Of a stretch of DNA of 64,000 nucleotides, positions 11,796 through 24,649 are shown piece by piece. The position numbers were made by a program, and so were the translations under genes. Position 1 is the first letter of the stretch; each line of letters starts with the position of its first letter. Source of the DNA: Megamerina dolium (Eukaryota; Arthropoda; Insecta; Diptera; Megamerinidae); assembly GCA_963854835.1 (NCBI GenBank), contig OY978530.1, forward strand, positions 25,442,637-25,506,636. Reading direction: 5' to 3'. A model generated the notes under the pieces. The model worked only from the letters and a program-made list of their open reading frames with translations, had not been told where the DNA came from and did no database searches.

Positions 11796-12981
11796 TAAAG
11801 GGTTATCCATTTCGCGGTTTCAAAAGTATAGGGCTAGAATTCGACATCTGTCAAACTGAGTTGTTAAAACAATTTTTTTCTTTTTCAGTTCAAAGTCTGA
11901 CATTTGCGAAAATGGATCGCTTAACTATCGCACAACGCATTAAAATTGTAAAAACCTACTACAAAAATGGTGATTCTGCCACAGCCACATATCGTGCTTT
12001 AAGAGGAGATTATGGTTTACATAATCGTCCAACTACGCAAGCAATTGGCAAAATTGTGAAGAAATATGAAGAGACTGGATCGGTTACAGATATTGTAAGG
12101 CCTGTGCATCATCGTTTCGCTCGTACCACCGAAAATATCGCTGCTGTAAGTGAAAGTGTTGCCGAAGACCCGAATGTGTCGATTCCTCGTCGTTCTCAGG
12201 AATTAGGACTGTCTTACGGCTCACACAACAACTGAAGCCAGCTGACCATTCACAACGTCGTAGATACGTCGAATGGGTACTTGAACAACAGGCGGTGGAC
12301 GGCGATTTTTCGAACAAAATTTTCTTCAGCGACGAAGCACATTTCTCACTCGGTGGGTACATCCACAAAAAGTCACTGCTTGGTGCGCTCTTTGGTCCGG
12401 AGGTGTGATTGGACCTTACTTCTTCGAAAACGACCATGAAACGACAGTCACCGTCAATTCGGAGCGTTATGGTCATATGATAACCGACTTTTTTTTGCCT
12501 GCTATTGAAGAATACGACTTAGAGAATATGTGGTTTCAACAAGACGGTGCCACATGCCACACAACTCGAGCGAATATGGCTTTATTGCAAGAGAAATTTT
12601 CTGGCCGCGTAATTTCTCGTCGTGGCGATATCAAGTGGCCACCAAGATCATGCGATTTGACACCGCTTGACTTTTTTTGTGGGGCTACGCGAAAGACCGT
12701 GTTTATGCAGAGAAACCTTTAACTCTTGAGCACCTAAAAACCAACATTTGTCACGTTATGGCTGAGATACCGCCCAATATGTGTCAAAAAGTGGTCGAAA
12801 ATTACCTCAAAAGAATCGATGCTTGCAACAATTCGCGTTGTGGTCATTTAAATGATGTAGTATTTCACACATAATGTCAACGTTCAGACTTTATAATAAA
12901 AAAGAAATATCATGATAAAAAATATTTTATATGTGTTTTATTTACATTTACTTTTGAAACCGCAAAATGGATAACCTTTTA
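11796..12981 (+). mobile_element. Mariner-type element M1 copy 1 (internally deleted)
   Basis: Both termini are present: TAAAGGGTTATCCATTTCGC on the left and GCAAAATGGATAACCTTTTA on the right, each flanked by TA, inside a (TA)n tract. The full-length relative is copy 3 at 47548-48851 (1304 bp); this copy is 1186 bp because of two internal deletions. Confidence 0.92.
11911..12874 (+). pseudogene. M1 transposase, disrupted
   Basis: A DDE/D transposase of the IS630-Tc1-mariner superfamily, starting MDRLTIAQRIKIVKTYYKNG with an N-terminal helix-turn-helix region (residues 1-110). The first catalytic Asp lies in SDEAHFSLGG and the second in QQDGATCH. The third is in SCDLTPLDFF, with about 36 residues between the second and third. 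Compared with copy 3 it lost about 55 bp after GLSYG, a second block after GGYIHKK, and one base near 12680 (frameshift in DFF-GATRK). Not functional. Confidence 0.9.
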
Positions 12982-13001
12982 TATGTATATATATATATGT
13001 A

Positions 13002-13067
<66 letters not shown>
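12982..13067. repeat. (TA)n tract, right of mariner M1 copy 1
   Basis: Continuation of the TA microsatellite interrupted by the mariner insertion. Confidence 0.95.
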
Positions 13068-13236
13068 GCGCAAATTAAAAATGCGGGATTTACAACAGAT
13101 GGCGTAGTTCGGGATATAAGCATCAGTCAATACTGAAACTATATTCATGTCATAACCTCATTCCATAGCTTTCGTTTTCAGTATGTGTCATTTGCCCGGA
13201 GTGTAAACAACATAGTTTTTTTTGGCTCTCAATATG

Positions 13237-15954
13237 TCAAGTTTTGTGCCCACAAAACAGCATTTGCGGGGAGTTTTGATTTACTTCTTTAATTTGGAGA
13301 AAAGTGCAGCTACCCACAGTAAAAGCAAACTTGAAGAGTTTTTTGACATTTCTTTTTAGTCCTCGATGGTCTGTGCTCAGCAACAATTGCCTAGCAAGGG
13401 AATTCGGATGGTTGTGTAATTCTTGAATGTAGCTTCTGCAGGACATTGCAACTTCCTCAGAAAATGTGGGTACATTTAAATCTCGATGGATGTTAACGTT
13501 CCTCATAAACCAAGGCGCGTTTACAATAATTCGCAGACACTTGGATTGTATTCGCTGCAATTTTTTGATATTTGAGGGAGATGCGGTGCCCCAAAACTGA
13601 ATACCATAAGTCCAGATTGGCTTCAGGATTGCTTTATATAATAGCACTTTGTTTTCGAGATTCAACATTGATCTTTTGTGTAACAGCCACCATAACTGAT
13701 TAATTTTAACCTTGATCTGAGTTTTCTTTGCCTCTATGTGATTTTTCCATGTTAAACTTCTGTCAAGGTGAATACCCAAGTACTTTGTTGAGGAACATTG
13801 TGGAACTGATTGGCCATTAATTTTAAGTGGAGGACATGTATCTAGCCTGAGCGTGAAGGTTACATGTACGCTCTTTGATTTATTGACTTTTATACGCCAT
13901 TTTGATAGCCACATTTCGAGAGATTCGATATGAGTCTGCAGGAGTTTAGTAGCTTCTATGGGGTTAGAGCGAGAGCACAATATTGCCGTATCATCTGCAA
14001 AGGTCGATATAAATGTATAGTTATTGCTGGGCATATCTGTAGTGTATAAGAGATACAGTAAGGGGCCCAAAACGCTTCCTTGAGGAACGCCAGCGTGAAT
14101 ATCCAATGGATTTGTTGTGTAATCCTTGTGATGTACGAGAAATTGTCTTTTCGTGAAGTAACTACTAAGCAATGAGGAGACATTTGCAGGCAGTAATAGT
14201 TTGAGTTTGTAAATAAGGCCATCGTGCCATACTTTATCGAAAGCTTGAGTGATATCAAGAAAGACAGCTGTCAAAACTTTTTTTCTTCAAAAGTGTTCCT
14301 TATCAGAGTTACAATGCGGTGGACTTGTTCTATTGTGCCGTGCTGTTTTCTAAATCCAAACTGATGTTGAGGAATCAGTTGGTTGAGATTAATAAATGGA
14401 GTTATATTCATGGCAAGTAGCTTTTCGAATGCTTTAGAGAGTAGAGGCAGGAGGCTGATAGGTCTGTACGATGCAACTTTTGTAGGGTCTTTTCCTGGTT
14501 TTGCTATCATAATAATTTTTGAAGTTTTCCAGCATTTGGGATAGTGTTTAATACGAAGGATAGTATTGAAAATGTGCATGAGATGAATTACTGAAGCCGG
14601 AGGTAGCTCTTTTATCATTTTACCGGTAATTTTATCTGGACCAGGTGATTTTTTTGGGTTTAAATCGTTATTGCTTTGAATATGTCCTTTTTTTAATTTT
14701 GAGCGTTACTGGGCAAGGTTAATTTTAGTAATGAGGACTGTGAAGAGGGTGGATTGGGTATAAACACACTTTTTAGGTGGTCTGCAAAAGCCAAACCCTT
14801 CTCATAGTTGCTTCTAGCCCAATTAAAGTCACTCAAACGGATGGGCGATTCAGTGAGAATTGGCCGATTTGAGTTTTTTGCTGATTTCCACAAAGAGTAG
14901 TCTGACGTTTCACCAGGTGTTACTTTGCCTATGTGATCTTTCAACTCTCTGTTGTTTTTATTTTTTAGGGCTTGCTTTAACTTTCGAGTGCAGTGCTGTA
15001 GCTGTGTTTTCAGATTCGGTGATCTGAATTCTTGCCATTGTCTTCGGAGTCTTCTTTTCTGTCTTACTAGCAATTCAATGTCGGCTGGTGTGTATGGGCT
15101 ATAGTTTGATTGCTTGTATACCCTTGTGCAGGTGGCTGAGCTGAGAGCTAATGAGAGCAAATGGTTGAATTTTCCGAGTGCTGAGTCTACATCGTGTCCA
15201 TTTCTTAATACAGTATTTAGAGGAAGATAGGAATTTACATATTTCTTGAATTTCAACCAGTCTATTTTCTTTCTAACGCAATTGCCTTGGGGGCTTCGTG
15301 ATTTTATAAATATTACCGCGGGTGAGTGGTCAGATGAGAGATCATTACACTCTGTGGAGATATTTTCCATCTGCAAACCTTTGGCGACTCCAAAGTCTAT
15401 GAGATCGGGTATCTTCCTCTTGTCCGTCGGCCAATATATCGGTTGACCATATGAGATTACATCGTGGCAGTGGTTAGTAATGATTGAGCATAGTCTTCTG
15501 CCTTTTGGAGTTATTAAGCGGGAGCTCCAGTAAGTGTGTTTGGCATTGAAATCACCAGCAACCAAGAATTTGTTACCAAGAGTTGAGAAAAATTCTTTAT
15601 ATTGCTGTTCGGTAATACTGTATCTTGGGGACAGTATATCGCAGATATTACTAGCTTAGAGTTGTACTCTTCCAGGCATATAGATGTTGCTTGCAAGTAG
15701 ACTCTACTCAAATCTTCGAGAACATTATGTTTTATTTTGCTTTTTATCAATATGGCAGTTCCTCCGCGTGCCTTACCATGCGGATGATTTGTGGTGTACA
15801 GTTTGTAATGTAGTATTCGGTAGCAATTTTTGTCAGTGAAATGGGTCTCAGATATCATTATGTCGATCTCGTTGGATTCAAGGAATTGAATTAGCTCTAA
15901 ACAGTGCTGGGTTAAGCCGTTGGCATTCCAGTGGCATATCTTGAGACAACTCAT
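13237..15954 (-). pseudogene. Jockey-type ORF2: endonuclease and reverse transcriptase, frameshifted
   Basis: Begins MSCLKICHWNANGLTQHCLE with the APE-type endonuclease (ICHWNANG, SETHF, AGDFNAKHTYW, SSDHSP). There is a frameshift near 15565-15600 between the two endonuclease pieces. A linker follows, then RT: KPGKDPTKVASYRPISLLP, QHQFGFRKQHGT, AFDKVWHDGL, GVPQGSVLGPLLY and the catalytic FADDT at about 13990-14001. The LGIHLD and LLYKAILKPIWTYGIQFWG blocks come after it. Another frameshift lies at about 14272 between RT blocks, and the stop/shift near 14640-14690 breaks the linker. No RNase H was seen. Confidence 0.9.
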
Positions 15955-16129
15955 GGTATTTATGGTCTGGATAGCAATGTGTGGAGTAACATCGATTGAT
16001 TTTTCACCATTTCTTGCATCATTGTTTGCATTGAGTTGATGAATTGGTTCATGTTCTGCATTCGTGTTTGAAGCAAATGTTCAAGGGTACTTGGCTTACA
16101 TTGCTTTGTTGGTGTGGGTTTTGTTTTAA

Positions 16130-17566
16130 AACATTAGCGTATGAATTGGTTTGATTCTTGTTTGGGATTGCAGAGAAGAATTGTGTTGCAAAATTTTATC
16201 TCGGACTTGAGTTGGCTATCTGAGTTTGCTCAACTGGTTTTAGAGGTTGTTTGCTAGAGGAGAAATTTAGCTTTAGGATTGTTGTATATACGGGGCAACC
16301 TCTATAATTTGCGGTGTGATTACCTACACAATTGCTGCATTTTTTCATGCTTGCATCGCCTTTAGATTTTGGGTATATGTTTGATATATGAAAATCTCCA
16401 CAAATCACACAAACAGCTGGAAGGGTACAATATGTCTTAGTATATCCATACTCTTAGCAGTTGCTGCACTGAGGAGGACCAGTTCTCATATGGGGTTCTT
16501 CGAATGTGATTTTGCGATGCAATAAAAATCGAATTTTATATATGGAGTGTACTTCACTTTTTATTAGGGTTTTTGTTTTAGGTTGAAGTTCAATGCGATA
16601 TACCGGTTGAGTTATATTGCTCTTGTTGAGAATGTTGAATGCCGTTTTGGCTTGAAACCCTTCTTCTGGAGGGCGACTTTGATTTCATTAATATCAACGT
16701 TGGGTTCGACGCCTTTGTGAACAACTATTGAGCTTTTAGTACTTTTTAGCTGATATGTGTAGTAATTCTTTTTTCCAGCATAAAATTATGCAATTACTTT
16801 GCGATAATGAGTTTCGCTATAGATTTGCACTTTCCGTTCTTCAATTTGACCTTTGCGAATAGCAACAACGTGGAAATTCTTTAGTCCTATGCGGCTTGTT
16901 ACTCTGGAAATCAATTTATCTCAGTTACGTTCTCTTAAGAAAATGGGTGAGGGTTTGAAATTTTTCTTGGGAATAATATTTTCGTCACTTTTATCACTTG
17001 AAAGCAGTGCGTATCTATTTTCCGAACTAATAGGGGTAGTGTTCTGCTTCTGAATTTTTGTTGAATTCATTTGTTTTGATTTTGGGGACTTCTTTTTCAC
17101 TTTACTACAGTAATGTAGCGATCAATTCCAGTTTGAACAGCAACTGGTTCTGTAATAGTCATCGCACTAGTTGCTTTTATTACTCAGTCATGCACTTCAG
17201 TAGAAAGGCCGTTATTTGTTTGCTTTGATGTTGTAGCTGTTGGTGTTCCAGAAGGAGAAGCGCATTGTACGCTCCACGGCATAGAGGGAGATAGTACATC
17301 AAGAGAGAACATATTATTTTGTTTTTACCTGTATTTGATGTGATGTGGACATGAGTTTGTTGTTGCCAAATTTGATGTAGTGTTAGAGTGAGGAATATGT
17401 GCAGGCAAGAGATTTGCACTGATACTTTCACTTGTGCAGTGTGTATCAACTGATATTTTTGATAATGCACTTATCTGGGGGTTTGCGCGGGTGATTGCAA
17501 ATTATGATTTACACCCACATTAACAGACGATTGCCTTTGCCGGAGAGGAGAGCGCCGAGCACTCAT
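16130..17566 (-). pseudogene. Jockey-type ORF1 (gag-like) with three zinc knuckles, degenerate
   Basis: Starts MSARRSPLRQRQSSVNVGVN at 17566 and then breaks up through stops. The best-preserved part is 16270-16470 with three consecutive CCHC-like knuckles: QCSNC (second part broken by a stop), CVICGDFHISN and KCSNCVGNHTANYRGCP. Three tandem knuckles are the signature of jockey-type ORF1 proteins. Confidence 0.75.
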
Positions 17567-17734
17567 ATTATAAACAAAATCTGTTTGCGAACTATGTTAT
17601 TTTTTTTTATATTTGATTTTATTTTTCACAGAAATATTTTTAGCACAGAAATAACTGATTGATTGTATCTAGCGTCTTTTCGCAATTCATTTGATTTTTT
17701 AAACCGAAATCAATTATTTATTTAACTCTATTAA

Positions 17735-18075
17735 AGGAGAGATCCAAAACACGTCCACTCTTATTGGTGACTATCACAATAGAATCAATTAAATCACGAA
17801 AATCTGTATTGATAAGTCTTTGAAAACCAGCCTGGTCTTTCTTTAAAGCGTAAGCTATTTTCAGATACTCATATCGCTCGTTTGGAGTTATAAAAGTAGT
17901 GTAAGCAATAGATTCAGGTGATATATTGACTTAGTGAAATGCGCTTTCAAATCAAGCACGGAAAATATTAGTTTGCTTTCCAAATATTCTACGCAGTCAT
18001 CGATTAATGGCAAAGGATAGTTGCATATTGTTCTCTTATTTAGTCCACGATAGTCCACACACACTGTATTCTCAA
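17735..18075 (-). pseudogene. Ty3/gypsy reverse transcriptase scrap
   Basis: Minus-strand translation shows [25 protein letters not shown] and [10 protein letters not shown] in one frame. A frameshift leads to matches of the TPNERYEYLKIAYALK type. This is the N-terminal half of a Ty3/gypsy RT domain. No LTRs or neighbouring domains were found. It directly abuts the LOA-like LINE. Confidence 0.8.
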
Positions 18076-18097
18076 TTTTTCTTTATTAAAACTATAG

Positions 18098-19290
18098 ATG
18101 AATACGATGAACTACTTGGACGGAGTCTCCAGAGCAGAGCGAATCCAGTTGAAGAAACGGGAAAAGCAGAAGCGAAAGAGACAACGTAAAAAGGCCATGA
18201 AGTCGTCGGAGAAGACCATTGAGCAGCTCTCGGGCCAACTCAGTGGACTTCTGCAAGATGAGTCGACCTTGGAGGTGGAGAACTCGGGAAAGAGGATCAG
18301 GCGCGACAGTTTCAAAACCACTTTGAAAAGTTCAACTCCTGAGGGGCTTCATTTGAAGACGACGGAGGGGCCAATTGAGGTGGATGCTGGGAAGGATGAA
18401 CAACCGTCCCTTGAGAAGGTTGATAATTCTTCCACGCAGACATCGAAAGGGGCAAGTGCTCGGAGAGATGAACGGCCAATTATAGAGGCCGTCAGTCGCT
18501 CCAAAAGGGGCTCGAAGCCCAAGCCTAACACGGGTAGGGTAGCTCTGGATACGACGGGGCATGGAAACCCGACATCAGAGTGATGAGCGGGGTAGACAAT
18601 CTGGTATGATTGTTAACCCAGTGAACTCACAGACCTTGCATGCGGCACCTGGGCCGAGCTGTCTTGGCAGAGCGCCTAATGTCGGGCTGAGCAGGCAAAG
18701 GACGAGCCCACCAGGGCGAGGAAGACTTACGCTCAAGTAGCGGAAGCTGACGTAGTTATGGGAGTTATGGACTTGTCACTAGAGGGGCGCCTGGGGGATA
18801 CTAATCTCAATACCTTCAAGGTATCTTTAGTGGATGTCATAGTCTCTTAAAGACGATGTCAAAGACAGTGGAGTTGTCGGCAGGGCAAGGGTGGAGAACG
18901 GATTGTTTGTACTAAGGCGCAAAAATCAGCTATCCAAGCAATGGCTGTGCAAGACAGTGGAGCACCTAACCGGTTTCTGGGAGGGTGCAAAGCTCAAATG
19001 TGACAGCCTAACTGCCTTGTCGGCAAAGAGGAAGATAGCAATTGTTGCTCATGGCAATGCTGTGGCCAGCGACATCATCCTCAGAAGGCTGCAGCGCCAG
19101 AACGCCTGTGTGAAGGACACTTCCAAATGGAGTGTTATCCGCACAGAAGAGTTCGGCGATGCAGAAAGGACAAGTGTCGTACTCACCGTGCTGTGTCCCA
19201 AGGAGGACGCGGAGGCCATCAAAGTCGCATGGGGGAGACTCAACTGCGGTCTTCAACAGGCCGTCGTTAAATTCCAGAAAGATACAGTAT
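18098..19290 (+). pseudogene. LOA-like ORF1 (gag-like), disrupted
   Basis: An open N-terminal segment (18098-18583, 161 codons) is very basic and charged (KKREKQKRKRQRKKAMKSSE). It is followed by frame breaks and then TYAQVAEADVVMGVMDLSLE in another frame. A 133-codon block at 18891-19292 resembles ORF1 C-terminal regions of R1/LOA-type LINEs (VRTEEFGDAERT-like; VVLTVLCPKEDAEAIKVAW). No zinc knuckle survives. Confidence 0.6.
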
Positions 19291-19295
19291 GACGG

Positions 19296-22200
19296 GTGCG
19301 ACGCGGTTCCTGCGTGGGGCTAGTGGCAGATTCTGCAAGCAAAAAGCTATTAGGGCGGGAGGTGATCCCGCGCCAGGAACCACTAAATGTGTGTAAACTC
19401 AATATTTACCACAGCAAAGCAATGATGGTGCGGAGCTTCGATGAGGATGAGCTTGACATTGCACTGGCTCAGGAGCCCTGGATCCTTCATGGAAGGATCA
19501 AAGGCCTATCTGTTTTATCCACCGTCAAATCTGTGATGGAAAGAGGGTTGGTCTGATCTTAGGCTGCGATGCCAATGCGCACAGTTCTGTGTGGGGTAGC
19601 AGCAATGAAAACTATAGAGGAGAGTGTCTACTCGAAGTTATAGAAAGATTTGTTGTACAAGTTGCCAATAGGGGAACAGAACCGACCTTTGTCGACCCAT
19701 GTCGTTGCGAGGTCATTGATGTTACTCTGACGAATGTCAAAATGTTGGATAGGATTTTGGATTGGAGATTTGTGGATAGACTAACCATGTCAGACCACAG
19801 GGCGATTCAGTTTGGGATTACGTCCGATAAAAGACATAGGAACGACTGTAGAATGGTAAGGATACTGAAACGAACGGTTTATACAAGGTACTGCGAAGTT
19901 CTTGAGGAATTATTGCCAGGGAGGTTTAAGAGGCCTAGAACAACCCCAGATTTTGAGTATCAGGTGAGGGCTATCAGCTCAGCCATGATCAAAGCATTTA
20001 AAGCTTCATGTCCTCTGACGGTAGTGGACGAAGGAGATCCCACTCCATGGTGGAATGGGGAACTGGAATCAATGAAAAAGGAGACAAGGAACGCTTTTAA
20101 TCGTCACATGAGAGGGGACCCCAACGCATGGGGCGACTACAAGTCAAAGAAAAGGGATCTGAAGAAGACTACGCAACCGTAAAAGGAAAACGTGGAGGGA
20201 ATTCTGCTCTAATATGCAAGGTATGACCGATGTATATAGATTACAGAAGATTATATCAAAGGACCCGGTGTCAAAGTTGGGATTAATTCGCAAAACGAAT
20301 GGATCCTTTACAGAGACAATCGGAGGTTCACTGAAATTCCTGATGAAGGTGTTTTTTCCAGGAAGCCTTAGATCGGAAGATCCATGGGAAGGCACCCGCA
20401 AGGGTGCGAACAGGGATAAAAGATTGGAAGCTGAAATGATAGCCACTAGAGATGAAGTGATAAACGCCATTAAGCGTTTCTCTCTATTCAAAACAGCGAG
20501 ATATTTCCAGCCCTACTTCAGTGGGGTGCAGAAGCTCTGGTAGACAGGCTTCTGGGAATATTTACTACTTGCCTGGCTACAGGATATATCCCGACTCAAT
20601 GGAGAGACTAAGGTTGGTTTTCTTCGAAAGCCGGGAAAAACGAACTACTCAGAGGCTAAATCTTTCCGGCCGGTTAGCTTGACCTTCTTTCTGCTTAAAT
20701 GTATGGAGGGAGTATGGGCGGACTACATGGAAAGGACAACACTTCTGACAAAACCACTGAGCAGATGTCAGCACAGCATACAGAGCTGGCAAATCCAATG
20801 AAACGGCCCTGCACGAACTCGTTCGCGTAGCGGAGAGAGAACTGTTTTGTCGAGGGATATCTATGTCTACTTTTATGGATATAGAAGGTGCCTTCGATAA
20901 GATTGGTTTCGATAATCTAAGGATGGCCCTTGCTACTCGTGAAGTCAGCCCAACCATTATAAGGTGGGTGGACAGCATGCTGAGGAAAAGGGCAATAAAC
21001 TTTCAAAATGGGAGTTACAGACTCAGCGTGACAGACTTGACTGTCCACAGGGGGGAGTATTATCGCCCATCCTTTGAAACATCACGGTCGATTCCCTACT
21101 TCAGCTTCTGGACTCAAAAAGCATACACATCGTCGTGTATGCAGATTACATAGCGGTAACGGTGAGCGGTAAGTTCCTGGACACTATTTATGATACCATG
21201 AGAGGTGCACTCAATATGGTTGAAGGATGGTGCACGGAACAAGGTCTCTTTGTAAATGCTAGTAAGTCGGAAACAGTACTCTTTACTAAAAGGAGGACTG
21301 GACTAACAATAGACCCTCTCAGGCTTTTTGGATCGAACGTCAATGTCTCCAAGGAAGTAAAGTATCTACGTGTCATCCTGTATAACAAGCTGACTTGGAA
21401 TAGTCACGTAGATGACAAGATCCAGAAGGGCAAGCGGGTATTGCATCAGTGTAAGAGAGTGTTCGGTCTCATGCGGGGAATTACTCCCAGTGCAGCGCAC
21501 TGGATCTACACAACGATGATCAGGCCCCTAATAACGTATGCTGTTGTGGTCCGGTGGCCTAAGGTCACCCAAAAGACCGCGAAAAGCAAGTTAGAGAGAG
21601 TGCAAAAAATGGCTTGCATTGGGATTACCGGAGCTATCCGGACGACCCCAGTAGAAGCATTAGAAGTCTTTCTGGGGCTGCTGCCGTTGGACTTGCATAT
21701 TATGAAGTCGGCGGCATTAACAGCATTACATCTGAAGACAATAATTGGTGTGGATTCGGCACGGAGATAGGGCACAGGGGCATCCAGTCACTGTTATATA
21801 GCAGTGTAAAGGAGGCGCAAATGCCAATGGAGGGAATGGGTAGGCTGAAGATGACTGAAAAGTCACACAGAACACTCATTGAAGACGGCCTCACACATGA
21901 TGTATGTGAGGAAAATGACATCAGTATTTTTACAGATGGTTGATTAATGGATAGCAGAGCGGGTGCTGGAATCTTCTCTACTGAGTTGGGACTGGGAAGA
22001 TACGTATTGGTCTATCAAGCAGAAATGCTTGGATTAATGCATGCGCTAGACCATCTACTGGATGGAAAGGTGCTAGGTAAAAAATCTTGCTAGCACTCGA
22101 AAACCAGGCGGTGGTCAGGCGACTGCAACAACCTACGGTATCTTCTAAGTTGGCGCTTGAATGTGTTCAGAAACTTAACGGTTAACGGGTGTGCTCGTAG

Positions 22201-22430
22201 TAATGCGATTACTCTTATATGGGTGAAGGGACGCATTGGTGTAGAACAAAATGAAACTGCAGACGCCTTGGCTAGACAAGGATCTGAAGCTGATTTTTAT
22301 GGACCGGAACTAGTAGTTGCTCTTAGCAACGGGACGGTGAAGGCAAAGGTTGAAGAGTGGATAAAGAAACTCCATCTCTCGAGATGGGAGAACTTATCTA
22401 CTTGTAGACAGCAAAGGCTTCGTTGAGGTT
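19296..22430 (+). pseudogene. LOA-like ORF2: endonuclease, RT, RNase H, disrupted
   Basis: Endonuclease pieces: VCKLNIYHSKAMM, ALAQEPW, GCDANAHSSVWGS and IDVTLTN...MSDHRAIQF. RT: MDIEGAFDKIGFDNL at about 20870, and VYADYIAVTV in place of the usual YADDxxV. The second catalytic Asp is changed to Tyr, so it is dead even without the shifts. LRLFGSNVNVSKEVKYL and TYAVVVRWPK follow. RNase H: FTDG at about 21930, AEMLGLMHALDHLL, and NETADALARQGSE. Frames change at least five times. Confidence 0.85.
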
Positions 22431-22624
22431 ATTAAAGGGCAGTGAATCGGGGAGGGCTCTCAGTCTAGTACGGTTAGCTCTAAGCTGGTTGACTGCCTTA
22501 ATAACTGAGCATGGCAATTTCAGGTACCACCTCAGCAAGATGGGCCTTGTTGAAGGGGAGGATGCTGACATTAACACTGCTGATAATTGACACACGATTT
22601 GAGGGACGAAAAGGGACCCATATA

Positions 22625-24275
22625 CAGTGGCTCACAGCTTATTTCGTACAGTGTATATATTTTTATGTACATGGCTGTAACATCGAAACTAAAAAACTTA
22701 TCGATAAGTTTTGAATGTAGACGTCTGTGTATGTGTTTAATAAACCTAATAAGAAAACGGGGAACCCCAAAAATTTTTCTTTTTGTTATGCAAGAGAGAA
22801 AAACTATTGATCAGCTGATTTTCAGCTCACATCTTATTTCGTACACAAACTTCAATGTAAGTAAGTTTCATTCTGCCGCGCAGTTACAAAGTTTTTTTGA
22901 ATTGTATGAGTTTTTGGACCTTTTTAACTATTATAACAATTTTTATTATTATTATTTTAAATAGTTAAAGTGCTGTAAATTAAACATTTAGCTTTATGGG
23001 TCATCGTACAACGATGGAACAGCGTAAACTGGTAATTAACCATTTTAGGAAAGGTCAGAGTGTGCGAAAAATTGCTGAAATGACAAATTTAAGTGCCTCA
23101 ACTGTCCAATACATCATTCAACGCTTCGTTCGCGAAAATCGGTTGGAGAACAAGGGCAGAGAAGCACCTAATAAGATTTTCAACGCATCAGACGAGCGTT
23201 ATATTGTACGAAAAATTAAGAAAAATCCAAAGTTATCCGCTCCGAAGTTGGCTGCAGAGGTTCAGCGTGAAATAGGAAAATCATCCAGTGCTGAAACTGT
23301 CCGACGTGTGCTGCGCAATCATGACTTGAACGGTCGAGTAGCCCGAAAGAAACCATTCATTTCGAAAATGAATATACAACGCCGACTTGACTTCGCCAAA
23401 GAGCATATTATTAATACTCCTGCGTTCTGGAATACCGTTATTTTCGCGGATGAGTCTAAGTTTAATATTTTTGGCTCGGACAGAATGTCATATGTTTGGC
23501 GTAAAGCTAATACCGAGCTAAACAAGGAGAACCTTAAGCCCACAGTGAAGCATGGTGGCGGTAGCGTGATGGTTTGGGCCTGTATGTCAGCAGCCGGAGT
23601 AGGTGAATTGGTTTTTATTGAGGGAACAATGGACAAAATGAAGTACCTCGAGATTCTGAAAAACAATTTACTTCAAAGTGCAGACAAACTGGGTTTGCGG
23701 GAAGAATTTCGGTATTACCAAGATAATGACCCAAAACATAAATCTGGGATTGTGCAATCTTGGCTTATTTGAACTGCTCACACTTGATGTCTCCACCACC
23801 ACAGTCACCTGACATGAATGTGATTGAAAATCTTTAGTCTATTTTGGACAATAAAATAAGAACACACAAGATTTCTAATAAGCAAGACCTAAAGAAGGTA
23901 CTGATGGAGGAATGGAAAAAAATCACACCAGACATCACTCAAAAATTGGTGGATTCAATGCCAAGTAGACTCCAGGCTGTCATTAACGCTAAGGGATGTC
24001 ATACTAAATATTAAAATCAACTTACTTTGTTTTTAGTTTGAACTTAAAGAGACTGTACGAAATAAGCTGTGACATGAATTTTCCTATTTTTTTCTTATTT
24101 TATTTTTTTATAGTGTCAAAAACTAAAATTTTGAAAAAGTAAATTTTGGAAAATAAAAAACAAACCTTCCTTTCAAAAATGGCATTTATATTTTGTTCAA
24201 ATTTTTGCTATATTAGGAATTACGACTGCAGCAATTTTTAAACTGTCACTGTACGAAATAAGCTGTGAGCCACTG
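22625..24275 (+). mobile_element. Tc1-type element T1 copy 1, complete ends
   Basis: Terminal repeats CAGTGGCTCACAGCTTATTT... and its complement at the right end (29 bp each), with TA target duplications at 22623-22624 and 24276-24277. Length is 1651 bp. A second, inner copy of the terminal motif occurs near each end (about 22823-22845 and 24051-24073), giving an IR/DR-type end structure. Inserted in the LOA-like LINE. Confidence 0.95.
22996..24014 (+). pseudogene. T1 transposase (Tc1-type, DD34E), one-base deletion and stop
   Basis: Cut-and-paste transposase. The N-terminal paired-type HTH (MGHRTTMEQRKLVINHFRKG to about residue 110) is followed by the DDE domain: FADESKFNIFG, GGGSVMVWACMS, YYQDNDPKHKSG, and QSPDMNVIENL with the final Glu. 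A G is missing near 23771 compared with copy 2, producing a TGA, and a TGG has become TAG near 23837. The C-terminus INAKGCHTKY is intact. The start ATG at 22996 fits the family; a second Met follows at codon 7. Confidence 0.92.
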
Positions 24276-24330
24276 TAAGTGATGTGATTCGGCTAATCCC
24301 TAAAATATATATATAGTTTAGAATCAATGC

Positions 24331-24649
24331 CAGCGGCATCAGAGGTAATCTCAATAATAATTATTTGATATTTATTATTGATATTATTATTATTATTATT
24401 ATTATTATTGATATTTATTATTTCTCAATAATAAATATCAATTATGCCGTTGGAGTACGGTGCGGTCTTATTGTCAATTAACTCGGCACCTACATAAGTT
24501 TTTCTGACATTATTATTAAATCCACTTACAGATATATTCTTATCGTTTCAAATGTTAAATCCAATAAAAACATTCGATAAATTTGAGTCGTCAAAATGCA
24601 AAAAATCATTTTAGTTAATGACAATAGTTTTTTTTTATAACAGAGTTTC
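24331..24649. other. TTA-rich microsatellite and spacer
   Basis: The TCAATAATAATTATTTGATATTT-type sequence at 24345-24440 contains (TTA)n and an inverted repeat around it. Beyond it is ordinary AT-rich sequence with no frame. Confidence 0.6.

Larger units (their letters stand above)
13216..17600 (-). mobile_element. Jockey-type LINE, nearly full length
   Basis: Non-LTR retrotransposon on the minus strand: gag-like ORF1, then ORF2 with endonuclease and RT, and a short A8 tail (plus-strand T run at 13217-13224). The ORF1 start ATG is at 17566. The order, the triple zinc knuckle and RT similarity to the Drosophila jockey group support the clade. Several frameshifts make it inactive. The exact 5' end is uncertain. 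Confidence 0.88.
18090..24330 (+). mobile_element. LOA-like LINE with RNase H, interrupted by a Tc1-type element
   Basis: A roughly 4.5-kb non-LTR retrotransposon with an ORF1, ORF2 endonuclease, RT and RNase H. A Tc1-type element splits it at 22623-22624 (TA), and LINE-like 3' sequence resumes at 24276. RNase H after RT and the R1/LOA-type sequence suggest the LOA group. Many stops and shifts are present. Confidence 0.82.

Noticed and set aside
11373..11859. Several ORFs of 60-145 codons on both strands encoding Tyr/Ile repeats
   Set aside because: They are translations of the (TA)n microsatellite, open in several frames at once; the same applies at 1.1, 12.9, 56.7, 58.8, 59.3, 61.1 and 63.6 kb.
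16853..17053. 66-codon plus-strand ORF in the jockey-type ORF1 region
   Set aside because: Antisense to a degenerate gag region with no recognisable domain.
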